Assembly (NCBI RefSeq): GCF_000971985.1
Contig: NZ_LAQQ01000001.1
Span: 248,001-312,000, forward strand
Length of the DNA: 64,000 nucleotides
DNA from: Paenibacillus dauci
GTDB taxonomy: Bacteria; Bacillota; Bacilli; Paenibacillales; Paenibacillaceae
Reading direction: 5' to 3'
Of the stretch, positions 17,401 to 25,299 are shown in pieces; position 1 is the stretch's first letter, and every line of letters starts with the position of its first letter. The position numbers were made by a program, and so were the translations under genes. A model generated the notes under the pieces. It was not told the DNA's origin. It did no database searches and saw only the letters and a list, made by a program, of their open reading frames with translations.

Positions 17401-18300
17401 ATCATCCTGATCAGCCAGTGCATCTTCGGTCTGCATATAAAAGGTGGTTTTTCCTTTGACCATGGTAACGATTCCCTCTACCTCGCGTACTTCACGTCCT
17501 TCATAGGGAGAACGCTGGGATGCGCCCTGAATATCATGAATCGATAGTTTGATCGGTGGCTCGACTACCGGCGGAACTGCACCTGCAATATCCTCGACAG
17601 ACCGTGGAATCAGCTGGATGCTGTCATTATACCGGGACATTACTCCTGTAACCGAGTCATAGGATTCTCCGGCAGTCAGCCATGGACTTTTACTATATAC
17701 AGTAAAGTTGCCACTGCTGTCCTGGAGTGTATAGTTATTACTGTTTTTACCGGTTACGGTAACTTTATTAATCCGGACAAGCTGTCCTTCATAGGGAGTA
17801 TCTGCTGTAAAGTCTGCGGCTGTAATCGTACGTGCAGACACAGTCTGAGGCGTCTGTTCCCGGATGTAGGTATCTGCTGCACTCGCTTCAATCTGCAGCA
17901 GCTTGCGGTATTCGCTCAGCTTACCGGTTGTCTCAATCTCCTGTCCCGGTTCGCCAGGCAGATTCTGTCCGCGGATCACGATGCCGGCGCTTCCATCCTG
18001 AATGTATAGATTACTGTAATTACTTCCTGTGTCTTCTCTGTATGTAATCCATCCTCGGGCTGTTACCCTGCTGCCTGTATTTTGCTGCCGAATCTCTGAT
18101 AACGCATATGTATTTGCACTGACAGAGACTGAATGAGCTGCCTCCTCTACAGATATTGAGGCTTTCTGCAGAGCAGGAGCAACCTCTGTCTGCAACTGTT
18201 CTGCGTAGATGCTACTTGTTATTGTTCCTGCGGGAGCGATAGCCGATGCTACCATAATGGCGGCTGCACTCAGACTGACTTTTTTCTTCCACTGCTTCAT
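14491..18300 (-). CDS. S-layer-anchored extracellular endonuclease (ExeM/NucH-like) with OB-fold domains
   Basis: A 1269-residue exported protein. The order is: a signal peptide (MKQWKKKVSLSAAAIMVASA..., cleavage near residue 33); two OB-fold-like regions (about 60-150 and 260-350, with GRWITYRED-like and GDRVSVDGVVKEY elements) as in YhcR-type nucleases; an endonuclease/exonuclease/phosphatase domain (about 510-800) with SFNVENFW, GLMEVQD, VVANHFNSKGG, VLVGDFNDYQ, LDHILM and VSDHDPLLA; a Gly/Ser/Pro linker; and three SLH domains (about 1085-1265) that bind secondary cell-wall polymer. It should degrade extracellular DNA at the cell surface for nutrient recovery or biofilm control. It is transcribed alone, with the expansin gene divergent. 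Confidence 0.92.
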   Translation of the reverse strand: MKQWKKKVSLSAAAIMVASAIAPAGTITSSIYAEQLQTEVAPALQKASISVEEAAHSVSVSANTYALSEIRQQNTGSRVTARGWITYREDTGSNYSNLYIQDGSAGIVIRGQNLPGEPGQEIETTGKLSEYRKLLQIEASAADTYIREQTPQTVSARTITAADFTADTPYEGQLVRINKVTVTGKNSNNYTLQDSSGNFTVYSKSPWLTAGESYDSVTGVMSRYNDSIQLIPRSVEDIAGAVPPVVEPPIKLSIHDIQGASQRSPYEGREVREVEGIVTMVKGKTTFYMQTEDALADQDDRTSEAVMVYKSAHGMKVGDRVSVDGVVKEYKETGYSDASDLTTTEIAAFSINRLAENQPLPQPTIIGQGGRIIPGQIASAQGLASFDPASYSIDLYESLEGMRVQLNNASIIGPYTYEIPVAVDMQPGLNVTPAGGLVIANNQFNPNRLLIGEKPKQPVKTGDRFEGPLYGIMSYSYSNFKILPEKGLPSIISGGLKREVSALHNGTEQLTIASFNVENFWDDPANQEKTRRIAQNVVQNLHTPDIIGLMEVQDNNGEKDDGTADAQTSFNALIREIRAAGGPEYRYTSIAPQNNEDGGAPGGNIRVGFLYNPARVTLAEAAGGTGDSVTAVTYGPQGLTHNPGRIEPGNEAFANSRKSLAAQFIFHGRQVIVVANHFNSKGGDQPLYGAAQPPQRISEVQRAKQATLLSRFIQDTLAQNSSANIVLVGDFNDYQFSNTLQILKGNVLTNLVDTLPENERYSYVYEGNSQTLDHILMTGGLAARAQLDIVHLNADFMEADGRVSDHDPLLARIDFSNRSNNDKDDDKDHPGRIPGNGTSSGNNGNSGAGGSTPPVTPTPPAAVDSMPIAAGASTDGTVSSWSLPVVKSTDGEDAVAVAGLSADATAAMLTQSGEAQTLNVRLQSTQATDTYRLQWQPEAQQLLTEQGRIKQITVTTPIGSYDIPVNWLQASNSVSKRLVLEMSADPAAMQQAEGSGYQVRSAVQYNLYTLDNNENKQPIQQMDRYIRRTLQVDGLVPADRIAVVRVDTDTNGRTIYTSVPFNTKDGAVTLFSRSNSTYAVLNSAVQLNDVSGHWAQADISRLADQRVITGTVQGSFRPDAAVTRAEMAALLVRALGLSGVENGSTSFRDIDNSAWYEDSVRTAAHEGLIQGDASGRFRPNATITRQEMAVMIERALDYIGAANVTVSSSPPVDTAKAAVWARPAIDHLSASGLLNGNAKGQFQPTKNLTRAESAAIIQRLLNQLTGTSQ

Positions 18301-18609
18301 ATGTATGATCCTCCAGTTCGGTAGTCAAAATCTTGATCGCTCCTAACATATCATACCAACGTAAAAATAAAAGCATTTCTCTGTAAAAATCATATATCTT
18401 CTCAAATACCTTGATTATTCCAGTCTTCAGATACAAAAGTTCCTTATGATGAGAAATAGGCATTTATTGTTTTTAAAGTGAATATGTAGTACATTGTTAA
18501 CGGTAGCTGTCCACTTATAGAGGTGAACCATATTTTTGTGAATCATACTAAGTTCATGACACCGAGAATAAGACAGCTCACCTTATTCTATGGATCTGGA
18601 GGGATTATA

Positions 18610-19323
18610 TTGATAAAATGGTCTGTCACCCGCAAATGGAGTATGCTCGGCATGATTGCCACCCTAAGTCTGGTATTGTTCGCTCTGCCAGCATCAGCTG
18701 CCTGGAATGATACATACAAAGGCTATGCGACTTATACCGGTTCCGGTTATTCAGGCGGAGCTGTGCTGCTTGATCCGATTCCTGCCAATATGGAAATTAC
18801 TGCACTCAATCCTGCACAAATGAATTATGGCGGTGTCAAAGCAGCACTTGCCGGTGCCTATCTGGAAGTACAAGGTCCCAAAGGGAAAACGGTCGTCTAT
18901 GTTACTGATCTGTATCCGGATGGTGCCAGCGGTGCACTAGATCTGTCTCCCAACGCTTTTGCCAAAATCGGAGAAGTAAGCAAAGGTAAAGTAGATATTC
19001 AGTGGAAAGTGGTCAAAGCGCCGATCAGCGGCAACTTCAGCTATCGCATTAAGGAAGGCAGTTCACGCTGGTGGGCAGCTATTCAGGTCAGAAACCATAA
19101 ATACCCGGTTATGAAGCTGGAAGTGCAAAAAAATGGCAGCTGGGTAAGCCTGCCGAAGATGGATTACAATCATTTTGTCGGTGAACAACTGGGAAACAAG
19201 ACGCTTCAGGTACGTATTACCGATATCCGCGGTAAAGTAGTAACAGATACCATTCCTGCACTTCCGGAAAGCGGTACTTCCAATGCTTATATTGTAGCTG
19301 GTCATACCCAGTTCCCTAATTAA
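18610..19323 (+). CDS. yoaJ: Bacterial expansin (EXLX1/YoaJ-like)
   Basis: A secreted protein of about 238 residues with signal peptide (MIKWSVTRKWSMLGMIATLS to PASAAW). Domain D1 is a double-psi beta-barrel with TYTGSGYSGGAVLLDP and VTDLYPDGASGALDLS (catalytic-like Asp). Domain D2 is a CBM63-like sandwich with the linear aromatic surface SSRWWAA and a later Tyr in MDYNHFVG. Expansins loosen plant cell walls without hydrolysis and aid root colonisation. I place the start at the TTG at 18610, which has GGAGGG seven bases upstream and sits right at the signal peptide. An upstream ATG at 18523 would add 29 poorly supported residues. Length matches B. subtilis YoaJ (232). Confidence 0.92.
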   Translation: MIKWSVTRKWSMLGMIATLSLVLFALPASAAWNDTYKGYATYTGSGYSGGAVLLDPIPANMEITALNPAQMNYGGVKAALAGAYLEVQGPKGKTVVYVTDLYPDGASGALDLSPNAFAKIGEVSKGKVDIQWKVVKAPISGNFSYRIKEGSSRWWAAIQVRNHKYPVMKLEVQKNGSWVSLPKMDYNHFVGEQLGNKTLQVRITDIRGKVVTDTIPALPESGTSNAYIVAGHTQFPN

Positions 19324-19393
19324 TATCGATTGTCATTACAAAATAGATCGACTAGGTATAAAAGAAATATTCCGGAGTTCTTCGGTACACAGT

Positions 19394-19429
19394 AAGGCGG
19401 CTGCCTCTATAAAGAGACAGCCGCCTTTT
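19394..19429 (+). terminator. Bidirectional terminator between expansin and paralogue-2 genes
   Basis: AAGGCGGCTG (19394-19403) pairs with CAGCCGCCTT (19418-19427), followed by T residues. It lies between two convergent genes. Confidence 0.85.
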
Positions 19430-19502
19430 ACAATTCTGTGTTTTTTTATAAATTAGATAATAAATTCAATGCGAAAAGCAAGTGATTTCTGGAATCATGA
19501 AA

Positions 19503-19868
19503 TTACTGTCCGCCTTTGCGGGCGGCATAGAATTCGGCTGCTTTTTGCAGCATCTGCTGCAAGGAACCAAACTGCGTATTCTGGCTCACCTGGCTATCGA
19601 CCTGGTCGGTAGGCAGCTCTTTCACTTTCTCTGGTGAGTCAGTATTTGAGCCCAACCCTGTCTTTTGCAACAGCTCGCCTATCGATTGAAACGGTGTATG
19701 TTTTTGCATAAATTCCGGAGTCAGCAGTTTGTCGAGCGGAAGCTTCTGGATAATCTGGTCCAGTGGAAGCTTGCTGATCATGTCCATGATTCCACCCGAT
19801 GAACCATTATTGTTACCGTCTCCTTTATTGTTAAGCAGACCTTTCAAATTATCAAGATTAAAACCCAT
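19503..19868 (-). CDS. Small conserved protein with LPLDQIIQKLP motif, paralogue 2
   Basis: A 121-residue protein clearly homologous along its whole length to the product of 13579-13947: MGFNLDNLKGLL, a Gly/Asn-rich linker, SKLPLDQIIQKLPLDKLL, TPEFMQKHTPFQSIGELLQK and FGSLQQMLQKAAEFYAARK. The linker is poorly conserved while the two helical blocks are nearly identical, so these are the functional parts. No family name is recognised. No shared promoter is evident, and the gene has its own convergent terminator. Confidence 0.75.
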   Translation of the reverse strand: MGFNLDNLKGLLNNKGDGNNNGSSGGIMDMISKLPLDQIIQKLPLDKLLTPEFMQKHTPFQSIGELLQKTGLGSNTDSPEKVKELPTDQVDSQVSQNTQFGSLQQMLQKAAEFYAARKGGQ

Positions 19869-19998
19869 AATCTATTCCTCCCTATCTCATCTCGTTGCTA
19901 TAGTATTGCTGCTCTGTTACAGGAACAAAAGCAGTCGTTCTTACTTCTTACCCGTAATTCAGGCAACTGATAGCCCAGGATGATAGGAACTATATGTG

Positions 19999-20991
19999 TT
20001 ACTGTTCATGGCTGACTATGAATCCCATTGCTTTTGCAGCCTGACGCAAAGTCATGTCGGCTACCATCGAAGCTTGCTCTGCTCCGCGTCGCAGTATCTG
20101 ATCCAGCTCACTGCTGCCGATAATTTCCGAGAAACGCTGCTGAATGGGTACCAGCTTCGCTACAACCACTTCAGTCAATTCCTTTTTGAATACACCGTAT
20201 CCCTGCCCTATGTAGCGTTGTTCAATCTCTTCTACCCGTTCACCCGAGAAGACAGCATAGATCTCGATCAGATTACTGATTGCCGGCTTTTGTTCCCAGT
20301 CGTAGCGTACCATTCCTTCTGAATCGGTAACTGCGCGGGATAGTTTTTTGCGGATACTTTCGGGTGAATCCTGCAACAGAATATAGCTATTTGGGTTGGG
20401 ATTGCTTTTACTCATTTTGCGAGAAGGATCATCCAGACTCATAATACGGCTGCCGATCTCGGTAATAATAGGTTCAGGCAGAGTAAATGTATGCCCATAT
20501 CGGTTGTTGAACCGCTGAGCCAAGTCGCGGGTTAGCTCCAGATGCTGCTTCTGATCATCTCCGACAGGTACATGGGTCGCTTGATATAACAGGATATCAG
20601 CTGCCATAAGCGCTGGATAGGTAAATAACGCAGAACTGACGCTATCCTGGCTGTCTGTCTTTTCTTTGAATTGGGTCATTCTGCCGAGTTCACCATAGTG
20701 TGCCTGCGTCTCCATCAACCATCCCATCTGGGCATGAGCACTTACCTGGGATTGCAGGAAAATAGGTGACTTATCATAATCAATACCGGCAGCGATGTAA
20801 TAAGCCGCGATCTCCCTGGATCGTTCGTGCAGTTCACGCGGATCCTGATATACCGTAACAGCATGCAGATCGGGTATAAAGAAATAGCTCTCGTATTCAT
20901 GCTGATACTTTACAAACTGACTCAGCGCTCCTCCATAACCTCCAATATTCAAATCACCGCTGGGCTTGATGCCTGACAAAATCCGTTTCAT
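19999..20991 (-). CDS. trpS: Tryptophanyl-tRNA synthetase
   Basis: A 330-residue class I synthetase that charges tRNA-Trp. MKRILSGIKPSGD, the GELGRMTQFKEK segment, VPVGDDQKQHLELTRDLA and the KMSKS loop are diagnostic. The HIGH-equivalent signature reads NIGG, compared with TIGN in the Geobacillus stearothermophilus enzyme. The start at 20991 is fixed by GGAGG eight bases upstream; 14 upstream codons are unsupported. Expression is controlled by the T-box leader immediately upstream. Confidence 0.95.
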   Translation of the reverse strand: MKRILSGIKPSGDLNIGGYGGALSQFVKYQHEYESYFFIPDLHAVTVYQDPRELHERSREIAAYYIAAGIDYDKSPIFLQSQVSAHAQMGWLMETQAHYGELGRMTQFKEKTDSQDSVSSALFTYPALMAADILLYQATHVPVGDDQKQHLELTRDLAQRFNNRYGHTFTLPEPIITEIGSRIMSLDDPSRKMSKSNPNPNSYILLQDSPESIRKKLSRAVTDSEGMVRYDWEQKPAISNLIEIYAVFSGERVEEIEQRYIGQGYGVFKKELTEVVVAKLVPIQQRFSEIIGSSELDQILRRGAEQASMVADMTLRQAAKAMGFIVSHEQ

Positions 20992-21044
20992 TTCTATTCC
21001 TCCTTCATGGATATTATCCGTCTTCTGTAACAAGCGCTCGGAAC

Positions 21045-21330
21045 GCCAAAAAGCACTTCATCCCTATCAATAAGGGACGAAGTGCTTAGTTCTCCGCGGT
21101 ACCACCCGAATACGGCCATATGGCCGCTCTCTATCCTGTCACAACGACTAACAGGTCTCCCCGAGATAACGGAGGGATGCCGTCAACGCCTACTAACCAT
21201 CTGGGATCGTGTTCGGATTGAAGCGAATAGACCCATTCACTCAGCTTCCATGTACCGGACCTCTCACCAATCGCCGGCTCGCTTGGACAATTCTGCTAAG
21301 TTACTCCTTCTATTCATAGCTTTGATATAG
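21045..21330 (-). promoter_or_regulatory. Tryptophan T-box leader upstream of trpS
   Basis: On the minus strand, AGTA (near 21302-21305) is followed by a stem I region with CGATTGGTGAGAG, a GAA-TGG specifier (TGG at 21233-21235, the Trp codon), and the canonical GGGTGGTACCGCG T-box. A terminator stem (about 21050-21064 with 21074-21087) with a T run comes last. Uncharged tRNA-Trp would stabilise the antiterminator. Confidence 0.93.
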
Positions 21331-21468
21331 GTGACGTATAATTGATCTTATTTTAGCGAATGATATCGCAATCGGCAAGATTTATTTTATAGAGGTAGTG
21401 AAATGGTAATAAAATAATAGAGAATGTAGTGAAATAAAATACAGATTAAGAATGCGAAATCATTTTAG

Positions 21469-21492
21469 TTTACATAATAATTATTATGTAAA
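21469..21492. promoter_or_regulatory. Perfect 24-bp palindrome of the TTTACATAAT family
   Basis: The arms TTTACATAATAA (21469-21480) and TTATTATGTAAA (21481-21492) are exact reverse complements with no spacer. It lies in the trpS upstream region, beyond the T-box, and downstream of the anti-sigma gene. It is the best copy of an intergenic motif found several times in this window. Confidence 0.6.
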
Positions 21493-21527
21493 TTTTAAAG
21501 AAGCATATTTTATCATAGTAAAATAAT

Positions 21528-21558
21528 AGCCAGCAAATCGATAATTGATTTGCTGGCT
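21528..21558 (-). terminator. Terminator of the sigma/anti-sigma operon
   Basis: A 12-bp perfect stem (21528-21539 with 21547-21558) with a T-rich tail on the minus strand. Confidence 0.75.
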
Positions 21559-21632
21559 AGGTGACATCTTTATTATGAAAAAAGTATAGTACGGAAGGAC
21601 AATCTAATAACACAGGGTTCCTTTGATTTGTT

Positions 21633-22769
21633 TTAACGATCTTTCTGCTTTTGCTCTGGGACCAACTGCCCCTTTCGCTCCCAATGAAGTGGTATTTTGA
21701 TGGTAGTGCTTTTTCGTTTGGGAGATATGGCATCAGATGTCCCATCAGAAGCTACTTTCGGTGGGTCGTTGAATATAATTTTTATATATTTGGGATGAGG
21801 ATTCTGAAGTGTAAAAGGTTTAAATCCTCTAATTATTTCTCCCGGTGATCCTCCCCCACCTGCTGGTGCCAATACATAGCTCTGGTCATCCATTACTTGA
21901 ATCATAGGTTCCCAGTAAGAAGACAGCGAATTTCCTGTAATAGTAATCTGGTTGGATACGGGACCCAGTATTAATTTTTTCACTTTTAGTGTACGTCCAT
22001 TCATTGTAAAAGGTAGATCAGGATACATGGTCTGGGTGTAAGGTTTACTTTTTTGCAGAGAAATAGGGATCGTTAACTTCCAATCCCCTCTCACATCCGT
22101 GATTCGCTCACAGGACAGAGTAACATTCATCTTATCGGGAAGACTGTCATCAATAAAACTGATGATAGTCACACCTTCGAGGTGATTGGAATCAATCAAT
22201 GTATTTGTAGGTTCAATCATCGCTCCACTACGATTGGCTCCATGAAAGTCATAGTCCAACCACGGCCCCGGATTACTTCCCTTGATCCGCTGCTTGCCTT
22301 CCTTGTCGATCACTTCATAGCTAATCAGGATATTGACCCCATCATAAAACACATCATTCACTGTCAAAGAAATCCCCTGGTCTGTCACGGAATCATTGAG
22401 GTAATCGGCAAGCTGCTTCTGTTCAATACGTTGATATTCCGGATTCGTCAAACCACTCTGATATAAGCGGTTAACAAAGGATATACTGCGTAACGCTTCA
22501 CCAATCGAAGGGAATAATGCGGCTGTGAATAGTACTCCCACACCAAGTACAAGTGTACACAGAATAGCGATTTGCCATTTAGGGCGATTGCTGCGCTTGG
22601 AATCTCGAGCTTCCTTTTTAGAGTTGGAAGTATGATATTCTGACCAGATCCGATCAAAAGAAAGCGATGTTTTCCATTCCTGTTCGCATGAGGTAATCTC
22701 GCTCTGAATACTTGCTTCTAATTCCTCTAATTCCCGATTGGAGAGCTTATCATGTCTTAGGTGATTCAT
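21633..22769 (-). CDS. Anti-sigma factor-like membrane protein (DUF4179 type)
   Basis: A 378-residue protein with an N-terminal cytoplasmic part of about 65 residues, one membrane helix (about 66-86, WQIAILCTLVLGVGVLF) and a large extracytoplasmic beta-rich region. LTVNDVFYDGVNILISYEV in that region recalls the DUF4179 family. Such proteins are encoded with ECF sigma factors and hold them inactive until an envelope signal arrives. The ATG overlaps the sigma stop by four bases (ATGA), which supports a stoichiometric pair. The signal is unknown. Confidence 0.8.
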   Translation of the reverse strand: MNHLRHDKLSNRELEELEASIQSEITSCEQEWKTSLSFDRIWSEYHTSNSKKEARDSKRSNRPKWQIAILCTLVLGVGVLFTAALFPSIGEALRSISFVNRLYQSGLTNPEYQRIEQKQLADYLNDSVTDQGISLTVNDVFYDGVNILISYEVIDKEGKQRIKGSNPGPWLDYDFHGANRSGAMIEPTNTLIDSNHLEGVTIISFIDDSLPDKMNVTLSCERITDVRGDWKLTIPISLQKSKPYTQTMYPDLPFTMNGRTLKVKKLILGPVSNQITITGNSLSSYWEPMIQVMDDQSYVLAPAGGGGSPGEIIRGFKPFTLQNPHPKYIKIIFNDPPKVASDGTSDAISPKRKSTTIKIPLHWERKGQLVPEQKQKDR

Positions 22770-23344
22770 GATCGATCCTCCTTGATAACAGGTTTGGCAG
22801 AGCTGTTTTTATTGGAGTAAAGTATTTCTTCGTCCAACGCCAATTCTCTTAATTCATAACATTTTCTTAGTTTACACAGACCGGCGTGAAGTCTGGATTT
22901 GCATGTACCGGGAGAGATATGGAGAGCTTCCGAAGCTTCGACCAGTGATAATCCGGCATAATAATGAAGTACAATGACTTCACGTTGTTTGAGAGAGAGC
23001 CGCGAGACGGCCGTCCATAACATATGGCCTCTTTCCTTTTGTAAAACGATCTGGTCGGTATAGTCTTCTCCTGTTTGTTCAGGTAATCGACCTAGTAGCA
23101 CCTGCCACTTCCTTTTACGATAATAGCCACGAATCAAATTTACTGTTATTCGCGCAATCCATGGACGGATAGGCTGGTCGTTATTATATAGATGATATTT
23201 GCGAAATAGCTGAATAAAAACTTCCTGCGTCATATCGTCGGCTAATATACGGGAGCGGGTCATAACCAAAGCAATGCGGAATATGTAGTGAGAATGCTCT
23301 TCAAATAAATGCTGCGCTTGCTCTTGAGATAGAGACTCATTCAA
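22766..23344 (-). CDS. ECF-type RNA polymerase sigma factor
   Basis: A 193-residue sigma-70 factor with regions 2 and 4 only: FRIALVMTRSRILADDMTQEVFIQLFRKY (region 2) and LSLKQREVIVLHYYAGLSLVEAS with EALHISPGTCKSRLHAG (region 4 helix-turn-helix). The start is a TTG at 23344, with GGAGG eight bases upstream; 27 upstream codons are unsupported. It forms a two-gene operon with the membrane anti-sigma protein downstream. The divergent gene at 23606 has an ECF-like promoter and is a candidate target. Confidence 0.88.
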   Translation of the reverse strand: MNESLSQEQAQHLFEEHSHYIFRIALVMTRSRILADDMTQEVFIQLFRKYHLYNNDQPIRPWIARITVNLIRGYYRKRKWQVLLGRLPEQTGEDYTDQIVLQKERGHMLWTAVSRLSLKQREVIVLHYYAGLSLVEASEALHISPGTCKSRLHAGLCKLRKCYELRELALDEEILYSNKNSSAKPVIKEDRS

Positions 23345-23495
23345 CGGTTCATCCTCCTTTTTGTATATATATGCTTTTAAAAGCCAAAGTGTTCGGTATT
23401 TACAATAAATTAGTACATAAAGCATGGTGGCACATATATTTTTCTTTCCTACAATTGAAAAAATGATGGGTCATTCTAATGTATTTCTAATTTTG

Positions 23496-23520
23496 GTTAC
23501 GTAATAATAATTATGTAAAC
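23496..23520. promoter_or_regulatory. Inverted repeat of the TTTACATAAT family in a divergent promoter region
   Basis: Arms TTACGTAA and TTATGTAA lie between the divergent sigma-factor gene and the beta-propeller gene, with one change in the left arm. It sits about 20 bases upstream of the ECF-like promoter at 23541-23566. Confidence 0.45.
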
Positions 23521-23540
23521 TAATTTGAATTGTGTTTGCC

Positions 23541-23566
23541 GGAACAAAATATAAGCTTGTAACGTC
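23541..23566 (+). promoter_or_regulatory. ECF-type promoter upstream of the beta-propeller gene
   Basis: GGAAC (23541-23545) and CGTC (23563-23566) are separated by 17 bases, matching the general AAC-N16/17-CGTC layout of ECF sigma promoters in Bacillales. It lies 40 bases before the start codon of the secreted protein gene and next to the divergent ECF sigma gene. Confidence 0.55.
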
Positions 23567-23605
23567 TATACATTTATACCAAATTTATCTTCAAGGAGTA
23601 CTTAG

Positions 23606-24850
23606 ATGAAAAATAAATTCACAACTTTACAGAAAATATCTCTTCCACTCCTGTTTGCGTTGACAATAGGGGCGGCGCCGTTTATTTGTGCTCACGGAAC
23701 GCCTGCACATGCTGCAGATCAACTCGGTGATCCAGCACCAACGGGTTCTACCTTTCAACAATTAACTCCAGACTGGGAGAAAACAATTCGCAAACCTCAA
23801 TATGGTGTTGATGCAGAAATAAGTACCTATGCAAATGGACGCGTGTACTACAAATTAAAAGAGCAAATTGCCGCTGCTGAAGTAACAAGCGGGAAAACAA
23901 AATGGACGGTTCCGGTCACCATGGCTGCCCCTCCGGTAGCGGATACGACCGCGCTGTATGTGATCAATAAGCAGAATCTGCTATACAAGCTAGATCAGAA
24001 AACCGGTAAAGTATTGTGGAAATCGACGATCCCTCATCCTGGAACAAAGAAGAAGCCTGTACCAGTAAACGTTCTTGTACAAGGGAATCTCATTATTACT
24101 AGCGACTCGCATACATTAAGTGCTTTTGACCGTGTCAGCGGGAAATTGAAATGGCAGGACAGTAAAACGTCTAATGCAGGTTACCGGGTGGAACAAAGTA
24201 GTGATACAATTATTCTGGCTATGCCGGATCGCCCTAACTGGCAGCGCGGTAATCCTTTTTATGCATATGACAGTCGCACAGGTCGGCTTCTCTGGAAAAC
24301 AGCAGCTCGATATAATAAAGCAATCACCGTCCAGGATGGGTATGTATATAGTCAAAAATACAAAACCGAAGAAACTCCCGGTTACACAGTCAATATAGAC
24401 AAAATTGATCTGCAGACCGGTAAAGTAGTTCAGACTTTCGGGTATCTCATCGATAAGGAAGCTTGGTCCGGTTGGGGTGCTTCTGTTGATTATTATGATG
24501 GAGATTTTTACGTTATACGCACCATCAGTTATGAAGATCGTCAATGGGGATTGTTCCGTATTCCTTTAGGTACACTTTCCGGTTCCAAACCAGCAGCATC
24601 GTATAGTTTCTACACACCGATCTACCAGGTTAATTTTAGCGGAAATGTATTGGCAGTTGCTCTCATGGACGAGAATGTATATTTTCTGAATCGGCAAAAT
24701 GGTCAGCAACTGGGTGTCTCTATTTTCGAATCAAATTTCTTCAATACGACCCTGGACGCCGAAACCCATTTTCTTATTCAGACAGCCGGTAAAATATCGG
24801 CAGTAAGAATTCCGGAAATCCCTCTTGATGATAAAAAATCCAAGAAGTAA
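23606..24850 (+). CDS. Secreted PQQ-type beta-propeller protein
   Basis: A 414-residue exported protein with signal peptide (MKNKFTTLQKISLPLLFALT..., cleavage near PAHA-AD). It has repeated blade motifs of the PQQ/BamB-like kind: LYKLDQKTGKVLWKS, LSAFDRVSGKLKWQ, FYAYDSRTGRLLWKT and IDLQTGKVVQTFG. There are no catalytic or quinone-binding residues I can name, so a structural or binding role outside the membrane is more likely than dehydrogenase activity. The start has AAGGAG upstream. An ECF-type promoter and the divergent sigma/anti-sigma pair suggest envelope-stress control. A strong terminator follows. Confidence 0.75.
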   Translation: MKNKFTTLQKISLPLLFALTIGAAPFICAHGTPAHAADQLGDPAPTGSTFQQLTPDWEKTIRKPQYGVDAEISTYANGRVYYKLKEQIAAAEVTSGKTKWTVPVTMAAPPVADTTALYVINKQNLLYKLDQKTGKVLWKSTIPHPGTKKKPVPVNVLVQGNLIITSDSHTLSAFDRVSGKLKWQDSKTSNAGYRVEQSSDTIILAMPDRPNWQRGNPFYAYDSRTGRLLWKTAARYNKAITVQDGYVYSQKYKTEETPGYTVNIDKIDLQTGKVVQTFGYLIDKEAWSGWGASVDYYDGDFYVIRTISYEDRQWGLFRIPLGTLSGSKPAASYSFYTPIYQVNFSGNVLAVALMDENVYFLNRQNGQQLGVSIFESNFFNTTLDAETHFLIQTAGKISAVRIPEIPLDDKKSKK

Positions 24851-24953
24851 GTACGAGTGATTACGTTTGGATATAATATACATTTATTGATTAATATAGT
24901 TATTTAGAAGGTGCATAAGTGCTCGTATATCAGTAAAATAAGCTCTTAGAATA

Positions 24954-24989
24954 AAAACAGCGTATAATTTATATTATACGCTGTTTTTT
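24954..24989 (+). terminator. Terminator of the beta-propeller gene
   Basis: A 15-bp stem (24954-24968 with 24973-24987) ending in a T run. Confidence 0.85.
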
Positions 24990-25066
24990 AAGGCGGATAT
25001 TCTATAGATCCTACATTATCTATTTTGCAAATAAAAGGGGTTCTTTCTGTAGTATCTTCTCACTCT

Positions 25067-25286
25067 CTACATCTTTTCCAGTAAATCATCTGCATACTGT
25101 AAGCGATACTTCGCGAATTCAGTACGCTCTTTAATATGCCCTGGACTACAATCGATTAAAGTGATTAATAGTGAATCATCGTCTATTTCGTTATCGTTTT
25201 GCCCAGTATTGGAGTAATTCCGTCCGTTGCTCGGCCCCAAAAGTTCAACCCGATTGAATGAACCATCACGTCATTCGCCAGCTTCA
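25067..25286 (-). pseudogene. Short broken ORF downstream of the ArsR-type regulator
   Basis: An ATG at 25286 has AAGGG upstream and begins MKLAND, but that frame soon stops. The next frame reads on without a stop as RDGSFNRVELLGPS..., then SLLITLIDCSPGHIKERTEF and AKYRLQYADDLLEKM, ending at 25067. One added base near 25268-25272 would join the two into a protein of about 73 residues. Composition and codon use look like real coding sequence. I do not recognise the family. It lies 14 bases after the regulator stop, so it could have been co-transcribed. A sequencing error is possible. Confidence 0.4.
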
Positions 25287-25299
25287 TATTCAGCCCTTC

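Noticed and set aside
18212-18463. An 83-codon minus-strand frame at the nuclease 5' end
   Set aside because: It lies in another frame over the signal-peptide region and upstream leader and has no family features.
18523-18609. Upstream ATG start for the expansin
   Set aside because: It would put 29 polar residues before the signal peptide and lacks a ribosome binding site, while the TTG at 18610 has GGAGGG at good spacing.
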